Part shown: one piece after another, positions 1 through 4,987 of the stretch | Layout of the letters: the number at the start of each line of letters is the position of its first letter | Numbering within the stretch: position 1 is the stretch's first letter | Source of the DNA: a bacterium | Lineage (GTDB): Bacteria > Margulisbacteria > Marinamargulisbacteria > SXXA01 | Length of the DNA stretch: 6,637 bases | Assembly (NCBI GenBank): GCA_018402095.1 | Contig: JAGYJO010000077.1 | Coordinates: forward strand, 1-6,637 | Direction of reading: 5' to 3' | Made by a program: the position numbers and the translations under genes | Notes under the pieces: model-generated | What the model saw: the letters and a program-made list of their open reading frames with translations, nothing else | Databases searched by the model: none | What the model was told of the DNA's origin: nothing

Positions 1-25
1 GCAAAGAGACCTTGGCACAGGATCC

Positions 26-53
26 AAAGGGCGAAGCCCTTTGAGTCTTTTTT
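26..53 (+). terminator. Rho-independent terminator-like hairpin of an upstream rightward gene
   Basis: AAAGGGC (26-32) and GCCCTTT (36-42) form a perfect 7-bp stem with a 3-nt GAA loop. A run of six T follows at 48-53, after five intervening bases. On the + strand this resembles an intrinsic terminator, probably for a gene whose body lies left of the window. The spacer between stem and T-run is longer than ideal. The minus strand has no T-run after the stem, so it is unlikely to terminate ansB. Confidence 0.5.
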
Positions 54-58
54 ACTGG

Positions 59-73
59 CTCGGCTTTGCCGAG
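59..73. repeat. Short perfect hairpin downstream of ansB
   Basis: CTCGGC (59-64) and GCCGAG (68-73) pair perfectly around a 3-nt loop. Neither strand shows a T-run directly after the stem, so it is not a canonical terminator. Lying between the ends of two convergent transcription units, it could stabilise 3' ends or belong to a palindromic repeat family. Its function is unknown. Confidence 0.4.
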
Positions 74-89
74 AAAGGCGTTTGGTATT

Positions 90-130
90 GGGGGACTACC
101 CATTCGACAAGCTCAGGGACCGTCGTCCCC
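90..130. repeat. REP-like palindromic motif downstream of ansB
   Basis: GGGGAC (91-96) can pair with GTCCCC (125-130), and GGGAC (116-120) can pair with GTCCC (125-129), so two stems compete. The segment between contains TTCGACAAGCTCAGGG (103-118). From memory this closely resembles a short dispersed motif seen in intergenic DNA of many unrelated bacteria. That recollection is not proof; a search of the source genome for the core would settle it. It starts 13 nt beyond the ansB stop codon, on the downstream side. Confidence 0.4.
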
Positions 131-142
131 GAACGTAAACAC

Positions 143-1192
143 CTACAGGGTATCAAAATACCCTTGAATACGATCCAGATCCACTGTCTGCGTGAGCGCG
201 AGCATCAGCAACACACGCGCTTTTTGCGGATTCAGCGAACCACCAACAACAAAGCCATGTTTGGCGTCATCCACTTCAGCTTCTTTGGTCACACTACCAC
301 TACCAAGGCGGCTACTACGCACGACCACAACGCCGTCTTGTCTGGCCGCAATGAGGGCTTTCTCTGTGTCTGGATTGAGGTTGCCATTGCCAACGCCGGC
401 CATGACAATGCCTCGGGCACCTTCCTGCACAGCTGCCCGTACTTGGGCTGCACTACTACCCGCATAGCCATAGATAATAGCAACACCTGGGAGAGCAGAT
501 AATTTGCGAATATCAAAAGGGCTCTCGACTTTGCGATCTACCCGAGACAAATAGAAAGGGGCATTGTCATGAAAGTCGCCAACAGGACCTGTATTCGGAG
601 ACTCAAACGCAGAGGGCTTGAACGGATGTCCTTTGGTCACCTCTCTTGCCGCAAAAATAGTGTCATTCATGAGTACCATAACCCCTCTATTTGCGCTGTT
701 ATCTGAGATGGCCGTTTTCACCGCTTGGTAGAGGTTGGCGGCACCATCAGCACCCAGCGCAGTCCCGGGCCGCATGGACCCTACCAATACCACCGGCTTT
801 GTTGTTTGGAGTGTAAGATCGAGGAAATAAGCGGTCTCTTCCATGGTATCTGTCCCATGGGTGATCACCGCACCGACGATAGCCTCCTTGTCGAGTTGGG
901 CTTGTGTTTGTTTACCGATTTTTAGCCACATTTCCGGGGTCATGGCTTGGGAGGCCAGTTGGCAAACCTGGTCCCCATGGATCTCTGCGATTGCTGAAAT
1001 TTCAGGGACATCGGCGATCAGCTGGGTCACAGGCACCACAGCGGCTGTATATTGCGAAGACGTACGCGCATGACCGGCACCAGCAATTGTCCCCCCAGTA
1101 GCCAACAAAGCAACCTGTGGCTTGGCCAAAAGAGGTGTCATCAGTGCCACCGACAACAAGCCTATCTGTAAAAACTGTGATTTCTTGAACAT
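143..1192 (-). CDS. ansB: Type II (periplasmic) L-asparaginase precursor
   Basis: The 349-residue product should hydrolyse L-asparagine to aspartate and ammonia in the periplasm. The N-terminus has a basic start (residues 3-4 KK), a hydrophobic core (about 8-22) and a likely signal peptidase site after LLA (21-23). The first asparaginase signature ATGGTIAG spans 31-38, with Thr35 equivalent to E. coli AnsB nucleophile Thr12 and Tyr48 to Tyr25. SQ at 81-82 matches the Ser58 substrate contact. The second signature HGTDTMEETAYFLDLT (112-127) supplies Thr114 and Asp115, and Lys187 in the REVTKG segment matches Lys162. All catalytic positions I can align are intact and the length is normal. An in-frame ATG at 1249 would add 19 residues before the signal peptide. 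I prefer 1192 because a GGAGG lies just upstream and the signal peptide then starts properly. It is divergent from the lpx operon. Confidence 0.95.
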   Translation of the reverse strand: MFKKSQFLQIGLLSVALMTPLLAKPQVALLATGGTIAGAGHARTSSQYTAAVVPVTQLIADVPEISAIAEIHGDQVCQLASQAMTPEMWLKIGKQTQAQLDKEAIVGAVITHGTDTMEETAYFLDLTLQTTKPVVLVGSMRPGTALGADGAANLYQAVKTAISDNSANRGVMVLMNDTIFAAREVTKGHPFKPSAFESPNTGPVGDFHDNAPFYLSRVDRKVESPFDIRKLSALPGVAIIYGYAGSSAAQVRAAVQEGARGIVMAGVGNGNLNPDTEKALIAARQDGVVVVRSSRLGSGSVTKEAEVDDAKHGFVVGGSLNPQKARVLLMLALTQTVDLDRIQGYFDTL

Positions 1193-1197
1193 ACTAG

Positions 1198-1202
1198 CCT
1201 CC
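1198..1202 (-). promoter_or_regulatory. Ribosome binding site that fixes the ansB start
   Basis: On the minus strand GGAGG is followed by five bases (CTAGT) and then the ATG at 1192-1190. This strong Shine-Dalgarno supports the shorter protein with a proper signal peptide over the ATGs at 1204 and 1249. The ATG at 1204 overlaps the motif itself. Confidence 0.8.
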
Positions 1203-1214
1203 ATTTTTTTGATA

Positions 1215-1220
1215 ATTATA
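1215..1220 (-). promoter_or_regulatory. Probable -10 box of the ansB promoter
   Basis: The minus strand reads TATAAT here, a perfect sigma-70 -10 hexamer, 22 nt upstream of the chosen ansB start. No good -35 hexamer lies 16-18 nt further upstream; that region is the arm of the inverted repeat at 1219-1331. The promoter may therefore depend on an activator or be regulated through the repeat. Only the -10 assignment is directly seen. Confidence 0.5.
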
Positions 1221-1331
1221 CCCGTTCCAAAATGAAACCCGGATTTCAAATCGTGGCGGGAGCATATTCCTCATATGTGACCAGAGCGATTTGGAAAGGC
1301 ACCCGTTCCCGGTTTCATTTGGGGATAGGTA
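1219..1331. repeat. 113-bp imperfect inverted repeat between ansB and fabZ-lpxA
   Basis: The left arm (1219-1242), containing CCAAAATGAAACCCGG, and the right arm (1309-1331), containing CCGGTTTCATTTGG, are inverted copies of each other. About 19 of 24 aligned positions match, with one single-base gap. Both outer ends read TACC/GGTA. The arms enclose the hairpin element at 1242-1293. The left arm abuts the ansB -10 box, and the right arm lies just before the AT-rich fabZ promoter region. It could be a shared operator for the two divergent units, the outer helix of a transcribed RNA, or a remnant of a MITE-like element with TA at its ends. The second copy of the core (4816-4869) lacks these arms, which argues mildly against a MITE. 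Confidence 0.6.
1242..1293 (+). promoter_or_regulatory. Repeated hairpin element with kink-turn-like loop, copy 1
   Basis: Nested pairing is visible: CAAATCG (1247-1253) with CGATTTG (1287-1293), TGG (1254-1256) with CCA (1281-1283), and CATAT (1263-1267) with ATATG (1273-1277) around a 5-nt loop. The internal loop CGGGAG (1257-1262) opposite TGA (1278-1280) fits a kink-turn: a CGG bulge, then G1260·A1280 and A1261·G1279 pairs. A second copy at 4816-4869 keeps the internal loop unchanged and preserves the helices by compensatory or G-U changes. It begins with the palindrome GATTTCAAATC. The fabZ-lpxA start codon lies 76 nt beyond its end. The role is inferred: a cis-acting leader RNA, or alternatively a DNA operator/promoter block. 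Confidence 0.5.
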
Positions 1332-1344
1332 TTTTTTATAAAAT
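1313..1344 (+). promoter_or_regulatory. Weak candidate promoter of the fabZ-lpxA operon
   Basis: TATAAAAT at 1337-1344 resembles a -10 region and lies 24 nt before the fabZ-lpxA ATG. The best upstream box with suitable spacing is TTTCAT (1313-1318), a poor -35 match that lies in the right arm of the inverted repeat. Upstream of the ATG only a weak purine stretch GAAAGA (1355-1360) could serve as ribosome binding site. If this promoter is the real one, the hairpin element at 1242-1293 would lie outside the transcript. Confidence 0.3.
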
Positions 1345-1368
1345 CCATTCCCCTGAAAGAACCATCAC

Positions 1369-2619
1369 ATGAGCGATTTTGTACTTGATACCCAAGATAT
1401 CCGTGGCGTTATCCCACACCGCTATCCCTTTTTGCTCGTGGACCGTATCTTAGAATATGTTCACAAAGAACGTATCGTGGGGATCAAAAACGTCACCATC
1501 AACGAACCCTTCTTTCAAGGCCACTTCCCCGAAAAGCCCATCATGCCTGGCGTCCTCATCTTGGAGGCACTCGCCCAAACAGGCAGCACCCTACTCCTCA
1601 GAGATTCCGAATTTGCCGGTCGCCTTGCTCTTTTTGCCGCAATGGACAAAGTCAAATTCAGAAAACCCGTCTCACCCGGAGACCAACTCAGACTCGAAAT
1701 GGTCACCCACAAAATCAAAGAAGACTTTGTCCGCATGGACGGCATCGCGTTGGTCGACGGCGAAGTCGTCTGCGAAGGCCAATTCACATTCACATTATCC
1801 TTACGCCCCACACGCCCCCAAATCCACAGAACAGCCTCCGTGCATGCCTCTGCCATCTTGGGAAAAGATGTGGTCATCGGCCCCAATGTCATCATCGGTG
1901 AAAACGTCGTCATTGGTGACAAGACCATCATCGAAGGCCATGTCATGATCGAAAAATGGACCCAGTTGGGCAGCGATTGCCATGTCCACTTCGGCTCTGT
2001 CATCGGATCCGGACCACAAGACATCAAGTACGCAGGTGAGCGGTCTTTTGTGCGCATCGGTGACCGCAACATCATTCGGGAATACGTCACCATCAATCGC
2101 GCCACAGGACGAGAAGCCGCCACCGTGATCGGCTCTGACAATCTATTTCTCACCAATGTGCATTTGGCGCACAACTGCCAAATAGGCAACCATGTCACCA
2201 TTGCCAACATGACCAATATCGCAGGCCATTCCATCATCGAAGACCGCGCGCTCATCGGTGGAATGACCGGCGTCCATCAGTTTGTTCGTATCGGAGAAGG
2301 CGCCATGGTAGGTGCCTACACCCGTCTCCCACAAGACGTACCACCATTCATGCTCTGTGAAGGAAACCCCGCTATGATTCGCACCTTGAATCTCATCGGA
2401 CTCAAACGCAGAGGGGTACCACGCCCAGCCATCCAAGAGGTTCGGTTTATTTTCAACAACTACTACCGTATGGAAAAAAACGCATCACAAGCCATCAAAG
2501 ATATCGAAGCCAAAGGGGTAGAAAGTCCAGAAGGCCTACATTTGCTCAATTTTCTCAAAGTAGATTCCCCACGCGGTATCACCAAAAAAGTAGGCAAGGT
2601 AGACGAGGATGAAAGTTAA
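1369..2619 (+). CDS. fabZ-lpxA: FabZ-LpxA fusion: 3-hydroxyacyl-ACP dehydratase and UDP-GlcNAc O-acyltransferase
   Basis: Residues 1-146 form a FabZ hot-dog domain that dehydrates 3-hydroxyacyl-ACP. It has HRYPFLLVDR (17-26) and the catalytic block GHFPEKPIMPGVLILEA (51-67), with His52 and Glu66 as the expected catalytic pair. Residues from about 151 to 416 form LpxA, which transfers a 3-hydroxyacyl chain from ACP to UDP-GlcNAc as the first step of lipid A synthesis. Hexapeptide repeats (about 156-315) form the left-handed beta helix. The HLAHNC segment supplies His268, equivalent to E. coli His125. GGMTGVHQF and the GLKRRG helix (344-349) follow. Both halves are of normal family length and meet with almost no linker. 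No stop or frameshift lies at the join, so this is a true fusion in this sequence. Ala316 occupies the acyl-chain ruler position (E. coli Gly173). It is the first gene of an operon with lpxB and thiE, and overlaps lpxB by 11 nt. Confidence 0.96.
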   Translation: MSDFVLDTQDIRGVIPHRYPFLLVDRILEYVHKERIVGIKNVTINEPFFQGHFPEKPIMPGVLILEALAQTGSTLLLRDSEFAGRLALFAAMDKVKFRKPVSPGDQLRLEMVTHKIKEDFVRMDGIALVDGEVVCEGQFTFTLSLRPTRPQIHRTASVHASAILGKDVVIGPNVIIGENVVIGDKTIIEGHVMIEKWTQLGSDCHVHFGSVIGSGPQDIKYAGERSFVRIGDRNIIREYVTINRATGREAATVIGSDNLFLTNVHLAHNCQIGNHVTIANMTNIAGHSIIEDRALIGGMTGVHQFVRIGEGAMVGAYTRLPQDVPPFMLCEGNPAMIRTLNLIGLKRRGVPRPAIQEVRFIFNNYYRMEKNASQAIKDIEAKGVESPEGLHLLNFLKVDSPRGITKKVGKVDEDES

Positions 2620-3748
2620 CAACATTCTCATTTTGTCTGGGGAAATCTCTTCGGACATGTACGGCGCCGAGCTCGTCAAATCACTCAAGCATCTCCACCC
2701 CACATGTCATATCGCGGCAGCGGGCGGTGACCGACTCAGGGCCACCAGCGATGTATTCATCTATGAAACCGCCTACAAAAGCCCCTTGGGGTTGGTCAGC
2801 ATGGGCTACAGACGCTTTCGCCAATCACTGCTAAAAGCACTCAAAAAACATATCGAAACCCACAAGCCAGACGTCGCCGTCATCGTGGATTTCCAACACA
2901 TTCACAGCAGCTTCGCCTCACTACTTTCACACTACAAGATCCCCATCGTCACCTATATCACACCAAACTCCTGGCTATGGAAAGACGAAAAACTGGCAAA
3001 AAAAATAGCCGGTTATAGCCGCGATATTATTACTATTTTTGAGCCGGAGTATGATTTCTACAAATCACTGGCCACACAAGCACATTATTTCGGGCATCCG
3101 CTACCCTTTCTGCTCCCATCTTTGCCGGAGCCATCGGAAGCCACCCAAACCACGATGCCCCTCCTCTCGTTGTGGCCAGGGTCTCGCCCACAGGAAATAG
3201 AACGGTTGCTCCCCAAAATGTTACAAACAGCCAAACACCTACACAACAAACAACTGGGATACCACTTCACCATCGCCGTCACGGATAGCCGATTCGTTCC
3301 AGTGATCCGCAAACTCGTTGCCACACATGCCCCAAGCCTAGGGGTTTTGCTCTGGGAAGGCGACAAAGATACCCTGCTCAAAAAAAGCACTGTCGCCCTA
3401 ACGGCCAGCGGGACCATGACCCTACATCTCTTACTCTATCGGGTGCCCATGATTATCCTCGGGGCCTTGTCACCCTTGTCTTATGTCGTTGCCAAGTATG
3501 GGCTACGCATTCAGATCAAACATATCGGACTCCCCAATATTTTGAGTCACCACACCCTTGTTCCCGAATTTATTCAAAATAAAATGGTCCCCAAAGATAT
3601 CGCAGAAGAGGTCATTCACATCCAACGGGACCCCATGCGCAAACAAATGATAGACGGATACAACACCCTGATCCGTCGCATTTTCCCGGCCAAAAACCCA
3701 ATCAGCCAAGCCGCCCATGTCATTTTAGGCCACACCCGTGGACGCTAG
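2609..3748 (+). CDS. lpxB: Lipid-A-disaccharide synthase (divergent LpxB)
   Basis: This 379-residue GT19-type glycosyltransferase should condense UDP-2,3-diacylglucosamine with lipid X to form the lipid A disaccharide at the inner membrane. Family landmarks in order are SGEISSD (10-16, usually GExSGD), the acceptor-side segment VDFQHIH (93-99), TYITPNSWLW (115-124), FGHPL (161-165), the donor-binding WPGSRPQEI (189-197, Arg193 matching E. coli Arg201), TASGTMTL (265-272), LPN (308-310) and VPEFIQ (318-323). Length and order agree with E. coli LpxB (382 residues). Several conserved positions deviate: Ser15 for the second Gly, His97 where E. coli has Asp98, and His273 where the family usually has Glu. 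It lies directly after LpxA, which supports the assignment. The ATG is 10 nt inside the end of fabZ-lpxA, with AAGG at 2596-2599 as a possible ribosome site. The stop overlaps the thiE start by 11 nt. Confidence 0.92.
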   Translation: MKVNNILILSGEISSDMYGAELVKSLKHLHPTCHIAAAGGDRLRATSDVFIYETAYKSPLGLVSMGYRRFRQSLLKALKKHIETHKPDVAVIVDFQHIHSSFASLLSHYKIPIVTYITPNSWLWKDEKLAKKIAGYSRDIITIFEPEYDFYKSLATQAHYFGHPLPFLLPSLPEPSEATQTTMPLLSLWPGSRPQEIERLLPKMLQTAKHLHNKQLGYHFTIAVTDSRFVPVIRKLVATHAPSLGVLLWEGDKDTLLKKSTVALTASGTMTLHLLLYRVPMIILGALSPLSYVVAKYGLRIQIKHIGLPNILSHHTLVPEFIQNKMVPKDIAEEVIHIQRDPMRKQMIDGYNTLIRRIFPAKNPISQAAHVILGHTRGR

Positions 3749-4700
3749 GATCATCGACGCCAATCTCAACCGCGTCGCAGAAGGCCTGCGTGTCATAGAG
3801 GAGTACGTTCGTTTTGTACTCAGTGATGAGGAATTATCACACAAAATGGCCACCCTACGGCATGTCCTCAATGCCACAGAAACCGCGCATGAAGAACACC
3901 TCATGGGGCGCAATGTGGACGAAGATGCACGCGCCTACGCCCCACCCACCAAACGACCCGACATCCTGTCCCTTTTGCGGGCAAACTTCAAACGTGCCAC
4001 AGAGGGCCTCCGCGTGCTCGAAGAATACACGGGTAACGCAACCTACAACAAACTCCGATACGACCTCTATATGCTAGAAAAAGAGATTGTACTCTTGGCG
4101 TCCAAACCCACAATAGCACCAGGGGTCTATGTCATTTCAGATGACGTCGCCACCTTGCTAGCCGGCGCCGAAGCTGGCGCAAGCGTGATACAGCTACGGG
4201 ACAAACACGCCACAAAAGCCCAAATTTACGACAAAGCCGTAGCGCTAAAAGCCCAATATCAGAACTCACGAATCCCCTTCATCATCAATGACCATATCGA
4301 CATCGTCATCGCGATCAACGCCGATGGTCTGCACACAGGCCAAGATGACGTCCCTATTTCCGTACAACGAAATATCCTAGGCCACCAACGCATCATTGGA
4401 CGCACCACCCATGATTTTGCACAAGGCCAAAAAGCAGTCACCGACGGCGCCGACTATATCAGCGTCGGCCCTATCTGGGAGACGCCTTCAAAACCCGGCC
4501 GTGCAGGCATTGGATACGACTACCTCCGCGAAGTCGCGACACTGGGAATCCCCTACGTTGCGATAGGCGGTGTCTCCATGGCCAACATTGCCAATATCGC
4601 CACGTATGCCCCCCCGATGATTGGGATTATCCGCGCCCATGATCAGATCGCAGAGATACGGGAGTATATGCAGGGGTGGATAAACAAAGAGAAGAAATAG
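3738..4700 (+). CDS. thiE: ThiD2-ThiE fusion: thiamine phosphate synthase with N-terminal HMP-P kinase-type domain
   Basis: The product has 320 residues and starts with GTG. Residues 1 to about 122 match the ThiD2 domain found on cyanobacterial-type ThiE, reported as a monofunctional hydroxymethylpyrimidine phosphate kinase. It shows an internal repeat, RVAEGLRVIEEY (12-23) and RATEGLRVLEEY (86-97). Residues from about 127 to 316 form the ThiE TIM barrel, which joins HMP-PP to the thiazole phosphate to give thiamine phosphate. Its motifs are IQLRDK (151-156), FIINDH (181-186), DGLHTGQDD (196-204), SVGPIWETPSKPG (242-254) and AIGGVS (275-280). The fused protein could make its own HMP-PP substrate from HMP-P. 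It overlaps lpxB by 11 nt, with AGG at 3727-3729 as a possible ribosome site, so it is probably translated from the lpx transcript. I see no TPP riboswitch near it. Confidence 0.94.
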   Translation: MDARIIDANLNRVAEGLRVIEEYVRFVLSDEELSHKMATLRHVLNATETAHEEHLMGRNVDEDARAYAPPTKRPDILSLLRANFKRATEGLRVLEEYTGNATYNKLRYDLYMLEKEIVLLASKPTIAPGVYVISDDVATLLAGAEAGASVIQLRDKHATKAQIYDKAVALKAQYQNSRIPFIINDHIDIVIAINADGLHTGQDDVPISVQRNILGHQRIIGRTTHDFAQGQKAVTDGADYISVGPIWETPSKPGRAGIGYDYLREVATLGIPYVAIGGVSMANIANIATYAPPMIGIIRAHDQIAEIREYMQGWINKEKK

Positions 4701-4713
4701 CCACGCCCACCAA

Positions 4714-4785
4714 GCGTTTTGGAAAGGCCTCTTCCAAAGCCGATATTTGTGTTGGTTTTTTTGTCTGTTTTTTCTGTATTTTTTT
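4714..4785 (+). terminator. Terminator-like hairpin and T-runs after the lpx-thi operon
   Basis: TTTGGAA (4718-4724) and TTCCAAA (4732-4738) form a perfect 7-bp stem with a 7-nt loop, starting 17 nt after the thiE stop. T-runs follow at 4756-4762, 4768-4773 and 4779-4785. The first run begins 17 nt after the stem, so this is not a textbook intrinsic terminator. It may be a weak or composite one, or a 3'-end stabiliser. The segment GCGTTTTGGAAAGGC (4714-4728) matches 14 of 15 bases at 1286-1300, at the end of hairpin element copy 1. Confidence 0.4.
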
Positions 4786-4813
4786 GCGGAAAGATAGTAA
4801 ATAGAATGAGAAA

Positions 4814-4842
4814 TTGATTTCAAATCGTGACGGGAGTATATT
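4814..4842 (+). promoter_or_regulatory. Candidate sigma-70 promoter inside hairpin element copy 2
   Basis: TTGATT (4814-4819) and TATATT (4837-4842) are separated by 17 bases, a good sigma-70 arrangement pointing toward the terpene synthase. Both boxes fall inside or at the edge of the repeated element. In copy 1 the equivalent positions read CGGATT and CATATT, a much poorer -35. If this promoter is used, transcription would start inside the element and the full hairpin would not be made as RNA. Confidence 0.35.
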
Positions 4843-4869
4843 TTCTGTGCTGTGATCAGCGCGGTTTTG
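4816..4869 (+). promoter_or_regulatory. Repeated hairpin element with kink-turn-like loop, copy 2
   Basis: This is the second copy of the element at 1242-1293, in the same orientation. The first 27 bases match at 25 positions, and similarity continues to the end with one inserted base. Pairing is CAAATCG (4821-4827) with CGGTTTTG (4862-4869, one bulged T), TGA (4828-4830) with TCA (4856-4858), and TATAT (4837-4841) with GTG/TG (4847-4849 and 4851-4852, C4850 bulged). Compared with copy 1, the TGG/CCA helix becomes TGA/TCA, a compensatory change. The apical helix keeps pairing through three G-U pairs. The loop CGGGAG opposite TGA is unchanged. G-U pairs hold only if the + strand is the RNA. 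Weak similarity (AATGA) extends left to 4805. Confidence 0.5.
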
Positions 4870-4872
4870 TAA

Positions 4873-4878
4873 TATAAT
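4873..4878 (+). promoter_or_regulatory. Perfect -10 hexamer before the terpene synthase leader
   Basis: TATAAT lies four bases after the end of hairpin element copy 2 and 115 bases before the chosen terpene synthase start. No good -35 sits at the right distance: TGTGAT at 4851-4856 (16-nt spacer) is weak. If used, transcription would start near 4885, at the foot of the stem-loop at 4883-4929. It competes with the candidate at 4814-4842. Confidence 0.4.
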
Positions 4879-4882
4879 TGTG

Positions 4883-4929
4883 AGCGTTTACGAGTCTGTT
4901 TTTTTTTATGGAGAAAATAGACAAACGCT
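4883..4929 (+). promoter_or_regulatory. Large stem-loop in the terpene synthase 5' leader
   Basis: AGCGTTT (4883-4889) pairs perfectly with AAACGCT (4923-4929). After a 4-nt bulge (ACGA), GTCTGTTTTT (4894-4903) pairs with GAAAATAGAC (4913-4922) through eight Watson-Crick and two G-U pairs around a 9-nt loop. That gives 17 base pairs in 47 nt. The 3' side is followed by only four T, so it is a weak terminator at best. It more likely stabilises the 5' end or modulates expression of the terpene synthase. It could also be an operator. Confidence 0.45.
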
Positions 4930-4974
4930 TTTAAAATAAATGGATTGAGAGTAGGATTCAAGAACTTAGGATTT

Positions 4975-4980
4975 GGGAGG
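4975..4980 (+). promoter_or_regulatory. Ribosome binding site that decides the terpene synthase start
   Basis: GGGAGG is the only strong Shine-Dalgarno before this gene. It sits 7 nt before the in-frame GTG at 4988, which is ideal spacing. The in-frame TTG at 4973 overlaps the motif and the ATG at 5066 has no purine-rich stretch before it. Confidence 0.65.
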
Positions 4981-4987
4981 TGCTTTT

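Noticed and set aside
3..44. Frame ending in TGA at 42-44 that could be the C-terminus of an upstream rightward gene
   Set aside because: Only 13 codons are visible, without any recognisable motif, and the stop lies inside the hairpin; it cannot be supported from this window.
41..502. 153-codon rightward frame opposite the ansB 3' half
   Set aside because: It lies antisense to a well-supported asparaginase, begins in the terminator region and has low-complexity Thr/His stretches and no family motif; it is a shadow frame.
1515..2255. 246-codon leftward frame opposite fabZ-lpxA
   Set aside because: It is fully antisense to a clear fusion gene, and its Met/Ser/Pro-rich composition mirrors hexapeptide-repeat codons; it is a shadow frame.
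3700..3760. TPP riboswitch controlling thiE
   Set aside because: thiE begins inside lpxB with an 11-nt overlap, leaving no leader, and no THI-box-like sequence is visible nearby.
4908..4934. Eight-codon ATG frame within the terpene synthase leader as a possible leader peptide
   Set aside because: It has no Shine-Dalgarno (it is preceded by a T-run), lies in the stem-loop, and has no run of codons typical of attenuation.
4973..4987. TTG at 4973 as the terpene synthase start
   Set aside because: It overlaps the GGGAGG that fits the GTG at 4988, and has no ribosome site of its own at usable spacing.
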